DNA of 64,000 bases from MFD04580-c1 sp963702995 (GTDB taxonomy: Bacteria > Planctomycetota > Phycisphaerae > Tepidisphaerales > Tepidisphaeraceae). Shown here one piece after another: positions 18,559 through 27,257 of the stretch. Location of the stretch: positions 5,580,001 to 5,644,000 of the forward strand of contig OY969783.1 in assembly GCA_963702995.1 (NCBI GenBank), in the 5' to 3' direction. How positions within the stretch are numbered: position 1 is the first letter of the stretch; each line of letters opens with the position of its first letter. The translations under genes were made by a program, and so were the position numbers. The notes beneath the pieces were generated by a model. That model ran no database searches. It was not told the DNA's origin and saw only the letters and a program-made list of their open reading frames with translations.

Positions 18559-20754
18559 ATGTATCTTCGATATGGAGATCCATCCTGGGACTCGCCCGAA
18601 TCCATGGACGCCAGCGGCCCGCCGCTGGCGACCGTGGCGCCGCCGGAGCCCAGAGAGAGCCGGCGGAAGGATTCGCCCTCCACCCATTCGTCCCGTCTGC
18701 CGACCATCCGGCTTCACGGGGTGAGCGTGCATGTGGTGACCGAAGGCCAGTCGATCTCCTATGTCATGGAGGCGCTGGCCGAGAAGCGGGGGGGCGTGGT
18801 CATTACGCCCAACCTCGACCATCTCCGCCGCTGCGCCTCGGACCTTACCTTCGCCGCCCTGGTTGCCGAGGCGGACCTGGTCGTCGCCGACGGCATGCCG
18901 CTCGTGTGGGCAAGTCGGCTTCAAGGGACGCCCCTGCCGGAGCGGGTCGCCGGATCGAACCTGATCTCCACGCTTTCGGCCGCCGCCGCGCTGCACGGCC
19001 GCTCGGTCTTTATGCTGGGCGGCGCGCCGACGACGGCGGAAGGGGCCGCGAAAGTCCTCCAGCAGCGGCATCCGACGCTCAAGATCGCCGGCTGCTACTG
19101 CCCGCCGCTCGGTTTTGAGAGCAACCCCCGGCAGATGAGCGAGATCCAGGATCGGCTGACGGCGTCCAACGCGGATATCGTCTTCGTCGCGCTCGGCTCG
19201 CCGAAGCAGGAACTGCTGATCGCCAAGCTGAAAGACGCGCTCCCCAACGCCTGGTGGCTGGGCGTCGGGAACAGCTTCAGTTTTTTGTGCGGTCACGTGA
19301 AGCGCGCCCCCGACTGGATGCAGCGGTTCGGCATCGAGTGGGTGCATCGACTTTGCCAGGAGCCGCGGCGACTGTTTCGGCGCTACGTGGTCGTCGGGCT
19401 GCCGTTCGGCATGCGGCTGCTCTACCGCGCCACGCTGAACGGCGTGGGGAACCGGCTCTGGCGCCGGCGTCGCCCGATGACCGACGTCGGATCGCTTTTC
19501 CCGAACGCATCGAACGCATCGACAGCCTCCGCGGTGAAGGATGCCGCTCCGGGCCGAAGCGCCTCGTCGCCGGCGGTCGAAGCGGCGGCGGATGTGCCGC
19601 CGCGATTTGCCGCGCCCGCGGCGGCCGACGACCGCCTGGAGACGATGCCCCCTATCGCCCAGGCGGATGCGCTGTCGCCGGAACTGGCATTTTCCTCATC
19701 GGACTCGGTCCTGGGGCTTGACCCGGCCGCGCTCCTGGCCGCGGGCGGCTTGTCCCGAGGAGCGCATCATGGCTCGCCGCGATTGACGCGGCTGCGGGCG
19801 CTGATCCTGTTGGGTGGCTCGGTTCGGCCCAGCATGTTGTCGGCCGCCACGGAACGGGCGGTCCTGGACCTGCCGCTCGATCACAACGGGTCGCTCCTTA
19901 ACTTCTGGCTCGGCCAGGCGGCCGAGGTGGCCCGTATCGCCGGCGCCGACGCGCTTCCCGTCCGGGTGATGGTAAACCAGAACTCGGCCGAGCCGGTGAG
20001 CGCGGACGAACGTTACTACGGCGCCTTCCGCGTCGAGCGCGACCTGTCGGAATATCGCGGCACCGGCGGCGTCCTTCGCGACCTGGCCGCCGATTACCAC
20101 GACGACGACATGATCCTCGTCGCCAACGCGGCGCAGGTCCTGCTCGACCCGTTCGCGGCGATCGCCGCCGCCCTGGAGCGCAAGTGCGGCGATGTGGCGC
20201 TGATCTCCCACGAGGATGGGACGCCGAGCGGGGTGATGCTGTTGACGGTCAAGACCCTGCGGATGATCCCGCAGACCGGCTATGTTGACATGAAGGAGCA
20301 GGCGCTTCCGCTCGTGGCCAAGACCTTCGACGTGCGGGTGCTGAATCGCCGCCGCCCGACCGGGCTGCCGATCTGGAACCTTGAGGATTACATCCAAAGC
20401 CTTCGCTTTCACCATCGCCGGATCGCGGGCAAGCCGGTCGTGACCGACCCGCTCCAGGAGGATTGGAGCCCCGCCTTCTCGATCATCGAGCCCGGGGCGG
20501 TGGTAGACCCGACGGCCCGGATCCACGACTCGGTCGTTCTAAGTGGCGGCGTGGTTGAAGCGGGCGCGGTCCTGGTCCGCTGCGTGGTCTGCCCTGGCGG
20601 TGTGATTAAGAAGGAGCAGGCGGTCGTCGATCAGTTTGTTACCGGGAATCGGGTCGAGCGATCGGCCGCCCGGGGGGCCGTGTTGGGCCGGGCGGCGATC
20701 ACCGTCCCGACCCTTTCGCCGGCCTCGGCGGCGGTGATGACGGCCGCGGTGTGA
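18559..20754 (+). CDS. WecG/TagA/CpsF glycosyltransferase fused to nucleotidyltransferase-like/beta-helix domain
   Basis: A 731-residue two-part protein. Residues about 50-300 are a GT26 transferase: GGVVITPNLDHLRR, ADLVVADGMPLVWASRL, VAGSNLI, VFMLGGAP, DIVFVALGSPKQELLI and WWLGVGNSFSFLCGHVKRAP. These are characteristic of WecG/TagA, which add the second sugar to a lipid-linked primer. An Ala/Ser/Pro linker (about 315-410) leads to a C-terminal part resembling a sugar-nucleotide pyrophosphorylase: LRALILLGGSVRPSML, YRGTGGVLRDLAADYHDDDMILVAN, then hexapeptide-like turns IEPGAVVDPTARIHDSVVLSGG. The GxGTRL nucleotide loop and following Lys are not preserved, so catalysis there is doubtful. The ATG at 18559 has AAGG upstream. 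GT26 enzymes are normally ~250 residues, so the fusion is unusual. Confidence 0.85.
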   Translation: MYLRYGDPSWDSPESMDASGPPLATVAPPEPRESRRKDSPSTHSSRLPTIRLHGVSVHVVTEGQSISYVMEALAEKRGGVVITPNLDHLRRCASDLTFAALVAEADLVVADGMPLVWASRLQGTPLPERVAGSNLISTLSAAAALHGRSVFMLGGAPTTAEGAAKVLQQRHPTLKIAGCYCPPLGFESNPRQMSEIQDRLTASNADIVFVALGSPKQELLIAKLKDALPNAWWLGVGNSFSFLCGHVKRAPDWMQRFGIEWVHRLCQEPRRLFRRYVVVGLPFGMRLLYRATLNGVGNRLWRRRRPMTDVGSLFPNASNASTASAVKDAAPGRSASSPAVEAAADVPPRFAAPAAADDRLETMPPIAQADALSPELAFSSSDSVLGLDPAALLAAGGLSRGAHHGSPRLTRLRALILLGGSVRPSMLSAATERAVLDLPLDHNGSLLNFWLGQAAEVARIAGADALPVRVMVNQNSAEPVSADERYYGAFRVERDLSEYRGTGGVLRDLAADYHDDDMILVANAAQVLLDPFAAIAAALERKCGDVALISHEDGTPSGVMLLTVKTLRMIPQTGYVDMKEQALPLVAKTFDVRVLNRRRPTGLPIWNLEDYIQSLRFHHRRIAGKPVVTDPLQEDWSPAFSIIEPGAVVDPTARIHDSVVLSGGVVEAGAVLVRCVVCPGGVIKKEQAVVDQFVTGNRVERSAARGAVLGRAAITVPTLSPASAAVMTAAV

Positions 20755-20797
20755 CGCGGCGCCCGGTCGTGCCATTCGCTTCTTCGCGATCAAACGT

Positions 20798-21777
20798 ATG
20801 TCCGCAACGCAGGTTGTCATTCCGTCGATAGCGGCCGCTGATCCCAGGGTGTCGCCGTCGGCGCCGGGAAGAGTGCGGCCATCCCCTCGTTCAGCTGGCT
20901 TCGAACCGATCGGTGGACCGTCGGTCACGCGGTCGCCGCGACGATCATGGGCCTGTTGGGCGTCCTGGCGACCAACGAGGTCTGGCAGGAGATCTTCCGG
21001 ATCGCGTGGAAGGACCCCGAATATTCGCACATCTACCTGGTGCCGCTGGTCGCAATGTGGATGGTTTTTGTCCGGCGCCTGCGTTTTCGCCACTGTAAGC
21101 CGGCCGGCCGCGGGCTCGGCTTCGTGATCGCGGCCGTCGGATGGGGCGTCATGGCGTTCGGCTACTACCACGGGTTCCAGTCGCTGCGTCATGGCGGGGC
21201 GATCCTGGTGGTCCTGGGTTGTGTCGTAAGCGTGCTCGGCAAACAGGTTCTCTTCCGATTCTTCCCCGCCATTGCGGTCCTGGTGTTCATGGTGCCGGCG
21301 CCGGCCGACCTTCGGCTGCGGATCGCCTTGCCGCTGCAAACCTGGACGGCCGAGATCTCGCAGTCGATCTTTCAGGTCCTGGGGGTGCCGATCGACCGAT
21401 CGGAAAACCGGCTCACGATCAACGGGACTCCGATCGGGATCGTCGAGGCGTGCAACGGGTTGCGGATGGTGTTCGCGCTGATCCTGGTGAGCTATACTTT
21501 CAGCTTCGGGCTGCCGCTTCAGAACTTCGTTCGCTTTATCGTCGTGCTCGCCAGCCCCTTGTCGGCTATTTTCTGCAACGTGGTTCGAATCATTCCCACC
21601 GTCTGGATTTATGGCTACTTTTCCAATGTGCCCGAGGTGAACGAGCATGCGGGCCGGGTGTTTCACGATATCAGCGGCTGGCTCATGCTCCCGATCTCGT
21701 TCCTGATCCTGCTGGGCATTCTTCGTGTGCTGCGATGGGCAATGATCCCGGTCATGCAGTACACGCTCGCAAGCTAA
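20798..21777 (+). CDS. Exosortase (one frameshift near the N-terminus)
   Basis: Integral membrane cysteine protease/transpeptidase of the exosortase family, which processes C-terminally tagged exported proteins in exopolysaccharide-producing bacteria. Eight or so hydrophobic helices. The catalytic signature is present: Cys in IVEACNGLRMVF (codon at 21451), Arg in NVVRIIPTVW (codon at 21586) and His in EHAGRVFHDISGW. The continuous frame starts at an internal ATG at 20947, but the same frame is open and protein-like upstream (RTDRWTVGHAVAATI). An ATG at 20798 in the next frame joins it if one G is restored in the GGG run near 20866, giving about 326 residues. It is followed by an EpsI-like gene, the usual partner. 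Confidence 0.9.
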
Positions 21778-21983
21778 GGCACTTTCCTCGATGACGACCA
21801 AGCCCCCGGCACGAAGCGGCCTGCGGCTCTGGTCACGAGGGGACGTCGTGCCGGCAATGACGTTTATTCGGGAGGCGCCGGGCCGATAATCATCGAGATA
21901 TCGGCGGTGTCATTTGGGAAAGATCTCCCGTGTAGCGCCGAAATTGCCGATCTTCAAACGTGGAAGGGTCCCTAGGTCGCCAA

Positions 21984-22661
21984 ATGAAATCGCTTGGCCC
22001 CATCATCGCTTCGCCGGTCCTGTGCCTTTCGCTGCTCGGCGGCATTGTCGTCGAGGGGCGGACGCACGCGAAGCCGTCCGATGCCATCCCCTTCCATGAC
22101 GAAGCCCGGCAGCGGCTCGAAGCATGGCCGCGGGACATTGATGGCGAGTGGACCAGCGTGGAGGAGAAAGTCCCTGACGCCGCCGTGAAGCTGTTGCGGC
22201 CGAACGCACTGATCAGCCGCTTCTATGTCAGTACGCAGAACGGCTATCGCTCGGCTAACCTGCTGGTCGTGCAATGCCGTGAGCCCAGCGACATGTGCGG
22301 GCATTACCCGCCCAACTGTTATCCGAGCAGCGGCCAGCCGCTTCTGCATAGCGAGCCGCGGCAGTGGCAGGTCGCCGATACAACGATCCGGGGGATCGAG
22401 TACCATTTTGCGGCGGCGCGGGTGGGTGACCCGCAGATCTGGGTCTACAACTTTTTCGTTCTGCCCGGCCGCGGGATTGTCCCCGACATGAAAGACGTCC
22501 GACAGGCTTCCGGCGACTACCAGCGACGCCACTACGGGGCGGCGCAGGTGCAGGTGGTTTTTAAGGCCGAGCTGTCGCAGGACGTGCGGGATGAGATCTT
22601 CACCGCATTAATGAAGGCTAACGTGGGTGTGTTCAAGGTGTTGGACCCGTTCGGGCGTTAG
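21984..22661 (+). CDS. EpsI-like exosortase-associated protein
   Basis: A 225-residue protein with an N-terminal signal or anchor helix (IIASPVLCLSLLGGIVV) and an EpsI-type domain: WPRDIDGEWTSVEEKV, ISRFYVSTQNGYRSANLLVV, MCGHYPPNCYPSSGQ (matching the conserved H-x-P-x-x-C-Y-P core) and IWVYNFFVLPGRG. EpsI proteins accompany exosortases, either fused or adjacent, and act outside the inner membrane; their exact role is not settled. The ATG at 21984 is preferred; an alternative GTG at 21960 would add eight residues. About 200 bases separate it from the exosortase stop. Confidence 0.85.
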   Translation: MKSLGPIIASPVLCLSLLGGIVVEGRTHAKPSDAIPFHDEARQRLEAWPRDIDGEWTSVEEKVPDAAVKLLRPNALISRFYVSTQNGYRSANLLVVQCREPSDMCGHYPPNCYPSSGQPLLHSEPRQWQVADTTIRGIEYHFAAARVGDPQIWVYNFFVLPGRGIVPDMKDVRQASGDYQRRHYGAAQVQVVFKAELSQDVRDEIFTALMKANVGVFKVLDPFGR

Positions 22662-22782
22662 GCTCGTCCGGGCCGGTAATGTGTGGGTGCGGCGGGGCCT
22701 GACGATCTTTTGGTGTGCGTCTGTCGTATTGCCCGTGGGTGGGCGGATCAGGCCGCTTTGAGCTCTAACTGGTAGGGATCGA

Positions 22783-25038
22783 ATGAGCAACGACAATCAG
22801 TTGATGACGAATCAGGGCTATGGCCTGGGCCTGCCGATGCAATCGGGAGGCTGGGGCGGCCCGATGGGCGCGGCGGCCGCACCGCCGCCGCCCAACCCGC
22901 TCAAGAAGATGCACCGCCTTCTTCGGGGGCGCTATATCGTCGCGGGGGTGCTGGCGTCGCTGTTCGCGGTGGCGTTCGCGGCCGCCGGGTTCCTGCTCCC
23001 CAAGCCGCAGTACAAGAGCTCGGGGCTCATCGAGATCGACCCGTCGATGCCCAATCCGACCGACGGCATCGACAAGCTGATGCAGATGCAGATGCAGTTC
23101 ATGCAATCGCAGCAGCTCAAGCTGAAGACCGACCGGGTCATTCAGGCGGCGATGCAAAGCCCGGAATGGACCAACCCGAAATGGACGGCGAAGCGCCCGC
23201 TCCCGAGCGAGCCCGGCGCGATGGACAAGTTCGTCAAGAACCTGACCATCGGCGCCCCGCCCCGGACGACGAGCTTCATCGAGGTGGATTACGCCGACAA
23301 GGGCAAAGACGCGATCGAAGTCGCCCCCGTGGCGGTCAAAGCCGTGATGAACGCGTACAAGAGCATCTACGGCGACGAGGCCAACGGCGGCCTCGACGAC
23401 AAGATCCACAACATGAGCGAGGAGCAGAAGAAGCTCGAACAGATGATCTTCGAGCGTCGCAACGAGATCGAGCAGCTCGCCAAAGAAGGCGGGACCGACG
23501 ACGCTGTCATCAAGGCGCGCGACGAAGAAGTCATCAAGATGGAATCGACCATCCGCGACCTGAACGAAACCCTGAAGCAGGCGATGGACGACCAGGAAGA
23601 GGCGACCAAGGCCTCTGGCGGCCGGCGTTTCTCCGCCGAGGACTTCGCCCGCGTGGACGCGCGAATGGCCGCCTACTTCAAGGAAATGGACGAAATGTCC
23701 ACCAAGGTGGACGCTCTTAAGAACCAGCTCGGCCCCAATCACCCTGTCGTGCAGCGAGCCCAGGTCGATTTGGACTCCTTCAACGCCCGCGTGAATGTCT
23801 ACCTGGATGAGATGAACCAGAAGTTCGTCATCCGGTGGCGGGCCGACGGGTACGGCGGGGCGCTGATCCCCCGCGACCTGACCAACCTCAAGGCGTCAAT
23901 CGCCCGCATGTCCGAAATCGCCTCCCGCGAGCATAAGGCCGTCTCCGACATGCGCGGCAAGTCCTTCCGCGTGGCGAAGCTCAACAGCGAGATCATGGAG
24001 TTCCACGAACAGGCCCGCGAAGCCCAGAAGTCGCTCCGCGACCTGATCTTCATGCGGGACCACGTCCAGCACATCAAATTCATCAGCTACGGCGACGCGG
24101 CCGTGATCGATAAAGACCGCCGCCCGATCTTCGCCGCGCTCGGGTTCATGGGCGGCGCGGGCCTGCCCATCGGCCTGATGCTCCTGATCGGCATGTTCGA
24201 CAGCCGCTACCGCTACAGCGACGAAGCGAACACCGAGATGCAGGGCCTCACGCTCCTGGGGATCCTCCCCAACCTGCCGGACCGCCTCAGCGACCCGGAG
24301 CAGGCCGCCGTCGCCGCCCACTGCGTGCATCAGATCCGCACGATGCTCCAGATCAACGGCGGGCCGGAAGATCGACGCGTGTTCGCGGTCACCAGCGCCA
24401 GCCCGGGCGACGGGAAGACCAGCCTCACGTTGGCGCTGGGGCTCTCCTACGCCGCGTGCGGAACCCGTACCCTGCTGATCGACTGCGACCTGATCGGCGC
24501 CGGACTCACCGCCCGCATGAACGTGAGCGCGGCCGAAGGCGTGCTGGAAGCGATCGCCAACCGCTCGCTGCTCCCGTACGTCCGCACCACCGACATCGCC
24601 GACGTGGCGATCCTGCCGGTCGGCTCGGCCGGGAACCTGCACGCCAGCACGCTCTCCCCGGCGGCCCTGCGCCGGCTGATCGAAGAGGCCGAGAAGCACT
24701 TCGAAACCGTGTTGATCGACACCGGCCCGATCCTGGGGAGCATTGAGGCGAGCCTGGTCTGCGCGGCGGCCGACGCCGTGATCCTGACCGTCGCCCGCGG
24801 CCAGCAGCGCCCGATGGTCGAAAAGTCCCTGAGCCACCTCACGGCGATTGGCGCCCGGCTGGCCGGTGTGGTCTTCAACCGCGCCCAGGCCAACGACTTC
24901 GAACGCAGCATCAGCGGCGTCTCGATGCGGTCGGTCGGCGTGCCGAACACCAGCCGCCCGAACCAGCTCGCCGCCGCCCGGCTTGGGTCGGTCGCGGCGG
25001 CCGTCGTGAGCGGCCAGGACGAGACTGAGCAGGAGTGA
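22783..25038 (+). CDS. Wzc-like chain-length determinant/P-loop ATPase
   Basis: Inner-membrane polysaccharide co-polymerase of 751 residues that controls chain length and secretion. Layout: Pro-rich N-terminus, first membrane helix about 52-73 (YIVAGVLASLFAVAFAAAGF), a long periplasmic region with coiled-coil character (about 200-390), second helix about 448-470, then a cytoplasmic P-loop domain with Walker A SASPGDGKTSL (about 538), Walker A' TLLIDCDLIGAG and Walker B VLIDTGPILGS. The tail (GSVAAAVVSGQDETEQE) has no tyrosine cluster, so classical BY-kinase tail autophosphorylation is unlikely. A terminator follows at 25078. It sits between EpsI and the initiating transferase. Confidence 0.9.
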   Translation: MSNDNQLMTNQGYGLGLPMQSGGWGGPMGAAAAPPPPNPLKKMHRLLRGRYIVAGVLASLFAVAFAAAGFLLPKPQYKSSGLIEIDPSMPNPTDGIDKLMQMQMQFMQSQQLKLKTDRVIQAAMQSPEWTNPKWTAKRPLPSEPGAMDKFVKNLTIGAPPRTTSFIEVDYADKGKDAIEVAPVAVKAVMNAYKSIYGDEANGGLDDKIHNMSEEQKKLEQMIFERRNEIEQLAKEGGTDDAVIKARDEEVIKMESTIRDLNETLKQAMDDQEEATKASGGRRFSAEDFARVDARMAAYFKEMDEMSTKVDALKNQLGPNHPVVQRAQVDLDSFNARVNVYLDEMNQKFVIRWRADGYGGALIPRDLTNLKASIARMSEIASREHKAVSDMRGKSFRVAKLNSEIMEFHEQAREAQKSLRDLIFMRDHVQHIKFISYGDAAVIDKDRRPIFAALGFMGGAGLPIGLMLLIGMFDSRYRYSDEANTEMQGLTLLGILPNLPDRLSDPEQAAVAAHCVHQIRTMLQINGGPEDRRVFAVTSASPGDGKTSLTLALGLSYAACGTRTLLIDCDLIGAGLTARMNVSAAEGVLEAIANRSLLPYVRTTDIADVAILPVGSAGNLHASTLSPAALRRLIEEAEKHFETVLIDTGPILGSIEASLVCAAADAVILTVARGQQRPMVEKSLSHLTAIGARLAGVVFNRAQANDFERSISGVSMRSVGVPNTSRPNQLAAARLGSVAAAVVSGQDETEQE

Positions 25039-25077
25039 CCCCGCGGCTTTCACCGCCTGAAGCGGGGATGCCGCGCA

Positions 25078-25114
25078 GGCGCCGGCGGGCTGACGGCCCG
25101 CCGGCGCCCGTTTT
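25078..25114 (+). terminator. Rho-independent terminator after the Wzc-like gene
   Basis: Perfect 13-bp arms GGCGCCGGCGGGC and GCCCGCCGGCGCC around a 5-base loop, then CGTTTTAT. It lies 40 bases after the Wzc-like stop codon and ends that transcript before the phosphoglycosyl transferase gene. Confidence 0.75.
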
Positions 25115-25267
25115 ATGAAGTGCGGCGGCCAGCCCGGGACGATAGACGCTGAGAGTGACAATCTCTCATGGCGTCAAGCTCGATGAGCGTCGGCCGGGCG
25201 AGCGAGGTCGGGCGAGACGTCGCCGCTTCGGACGAGATGCCACGCGGCTTGCAGGGAAGCATCAGGC

Positions 25268-27117
25268 ATGACAGTTGCCGAGCGAACCACGCTTTCGACC
25301 ACGGGGCACCCCAGCGCGGGCGCGGCCGCTTCCGGCGTCGCCGCCGAGGGTGATGTTGTTTTGCGCTATGGGGCCGACGCCACGGAACTGATCGCTCCTC
25401 CGCCTGAGCGTCAACAGGCGTTCACGACTCTGCCCGCTCCCCCGGCCGCTCTGGTTCCGGCGGCCGCCACGGATCCCGCGTCGATCGAGGTCGCCGTAAC
25501 GACGGCGCACGCTCCGGCAGCCCTGGCCCCCAAAGGGGCCGATACCGTGGCGCTGGCGGGAGTGGTGGGTCACGGTTCCAGCCCGCTGGGCGCCCCTTCG
25601 GTCGGCGCATCCAGCGGGCCGTCTGTGTTTGGGCCGGCCGATCTGCCGCCCGGTCGCGGCGGTGTCGCCCTCAGCCCCTCCACCCCCCGCAACAGCCTGG
25701 GGAACCGGACCATCTGGGGGCTCGATCCGGTTCAGCTTCATACCCGGTATTGGGCATCGCACGGCGTGCAGGTCGTCCGCCAGGGCGAGCCTTCCGAAAT
25801 TGTCCGCCACGCCGAGCTTTATCTGCTGACCGAGCCCGACTCGCTTGTTCTGTTCAAGCTCGGGCCGCTCATGGACACCCTGAACTGGGTGAAGCCGCAG
25901 GTCCTGTTCGTGCGCCTCCACGACGCCCGCGAGCGCGGGTATCGCGAGAACGCGGTAACCGATTCGACGGGGCGGTTCCTCGGGTTCCGACGTGTTTACG
26001 CTGCCTCCCATCGGCTGGCGCGGGTCGTCCTGACGCCGGACCGCGAAGTCGCCCAGCTCTGGCAATCGGCGCCGGACAGCCTCAAGGGCTGGCGGCGGCT
26101 GCGGCGCTTCTCCAAGCGCACCGAGCGGGCCACGCAATCCATCAACGGCAGCGTTTACGCCAGACTCGACGAGCGCGAAGTCGCCTGGTTCATCCACGAT
26201 TTGGTCCTCGCCTGGAAGCGGCCGGATTCAACGGTTCTTCGGGCGCGCCTCGTCCGCGAGCCCGGCGCCGCCGGCGCGACGCCGCTCGCCACCGTCTGGC
26301 GCGACGCGCAGGCAAAGGTCCAGTCGGGCGTGAAGTTTATCGGGCCCGTCTGGGTCGGCGCGGGGCGGACGGTGCAGGCGGGGAACACGGTCATCGGCCC
26401 GGCCGTCATCTGGGACGACCCAGCCCGACGCCCCGTGAACGACGCGATCCAGTGGCTGCAGATCCAGCCCAAGGAGCCGCCGACCGACCCCAACCCGCGG
26501 GAGGTCACCCGCCTGGATCGCGCCGGCAAGCGCCTGTTCGACCTGGCGGCCGCCCTGTTCGGCATGGCGATCTCCCTGCCGCTCTATCCGTTCATCCTGC
26601 TGGCGATCTGGATCGAGGACGGCCGCCCCTTCTTCTTTGGCCATACCCGCGAGACGCTGGGCGCGCGCGAGTTCAAGTGCTGGAAGTTCCGATCGATGCG
26701 CAAAGACGCGGAGAAGATGAAGGCGGAGCTGAAAGCCAGGAACCAGGCCGACGGGCCGCAGTTCTTCATGGAGAACGACCCGCGCCTCACGCGGGTCGGG
26801 AGGCTGCTCCGCAAGTACAACCTGGACGAGCTGCCCCAGTTCTGGAACGTGCTGGTGGGGGACATGTCGCTGGTCGGCCCGCGCCCGAGTCCGCGCGCGA
26901 GAACCAGTTCTGCCCCGCTTGGCGCGAGGCGCGGCTGAGCGTGCGGCCGGGGATCACCGGGCTTTGGCAGGTCAAGCGGACGCGCCGCGCCGGGTCGGAC
27001 TTCCAGGAGTGGATCAAGTACGACATCGAGTACGTTGAAAAGCGGACGTTCCTCCTCGACGTTCAGATCATCTACAAGACCTTCGCGAACGTATTTGGCA
27101 AGCTGAGCCGATCGTAG
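25268..27117 (+). CDS. Polyprenyl-phosphate glycosylphosphotransferase with soluble N-terminal half (one frameshift)
   Basis: Initiating sugar-1-phosphate transferase that loads the first sugar on undecaprenyl phosphate. The C-terminal 200 residues carry the family core: RAGKRLFDLAAALFGMAISLP (re-entrant membrane helix), FKCWKFRSM, RVGRLLRKYNLDELPQFWNV, GDMSLVGPRP and RPGITGLWQV. The reading frame breaks near 26890 and resumes one frame back at ENQFCPAWREARLSVRPG; about 616 residues when joined. The N-terminal 400 residues are not the usual four-helix WbaP/WcaJ membrane domain. They are Ala/Pro-rich, then a globular region (LDPVQLHTRYWASHGVQVV) ending in hexapeptide-like turns (VWVGAGRTVQAGNTVIGPAV). 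This half is unrecognised and may sense or bind nucleotide sugar. Confidence 0.85.
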
Positions 27118-27257
27118 ATGAAGGCTGGCCGATTTTCGGCGAAGGCTGAAGGCTAGGGATTGAAACAGGGCCGCGCCCGCCTCGGGCGGCCGCCGGTCGT
27201 AGTACCGCTTTGGCATTCCCTTCCGCCTTCGTCCTCATTCTTCATCCTTACGCGCTT

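Noticed and set aside
20539..21801. 420-codon minus-strand frame
   Set aside because: It is antisense to the exosortase and the GT26 tail; His/Arg/Asp-rich, typical of a shadow frame.
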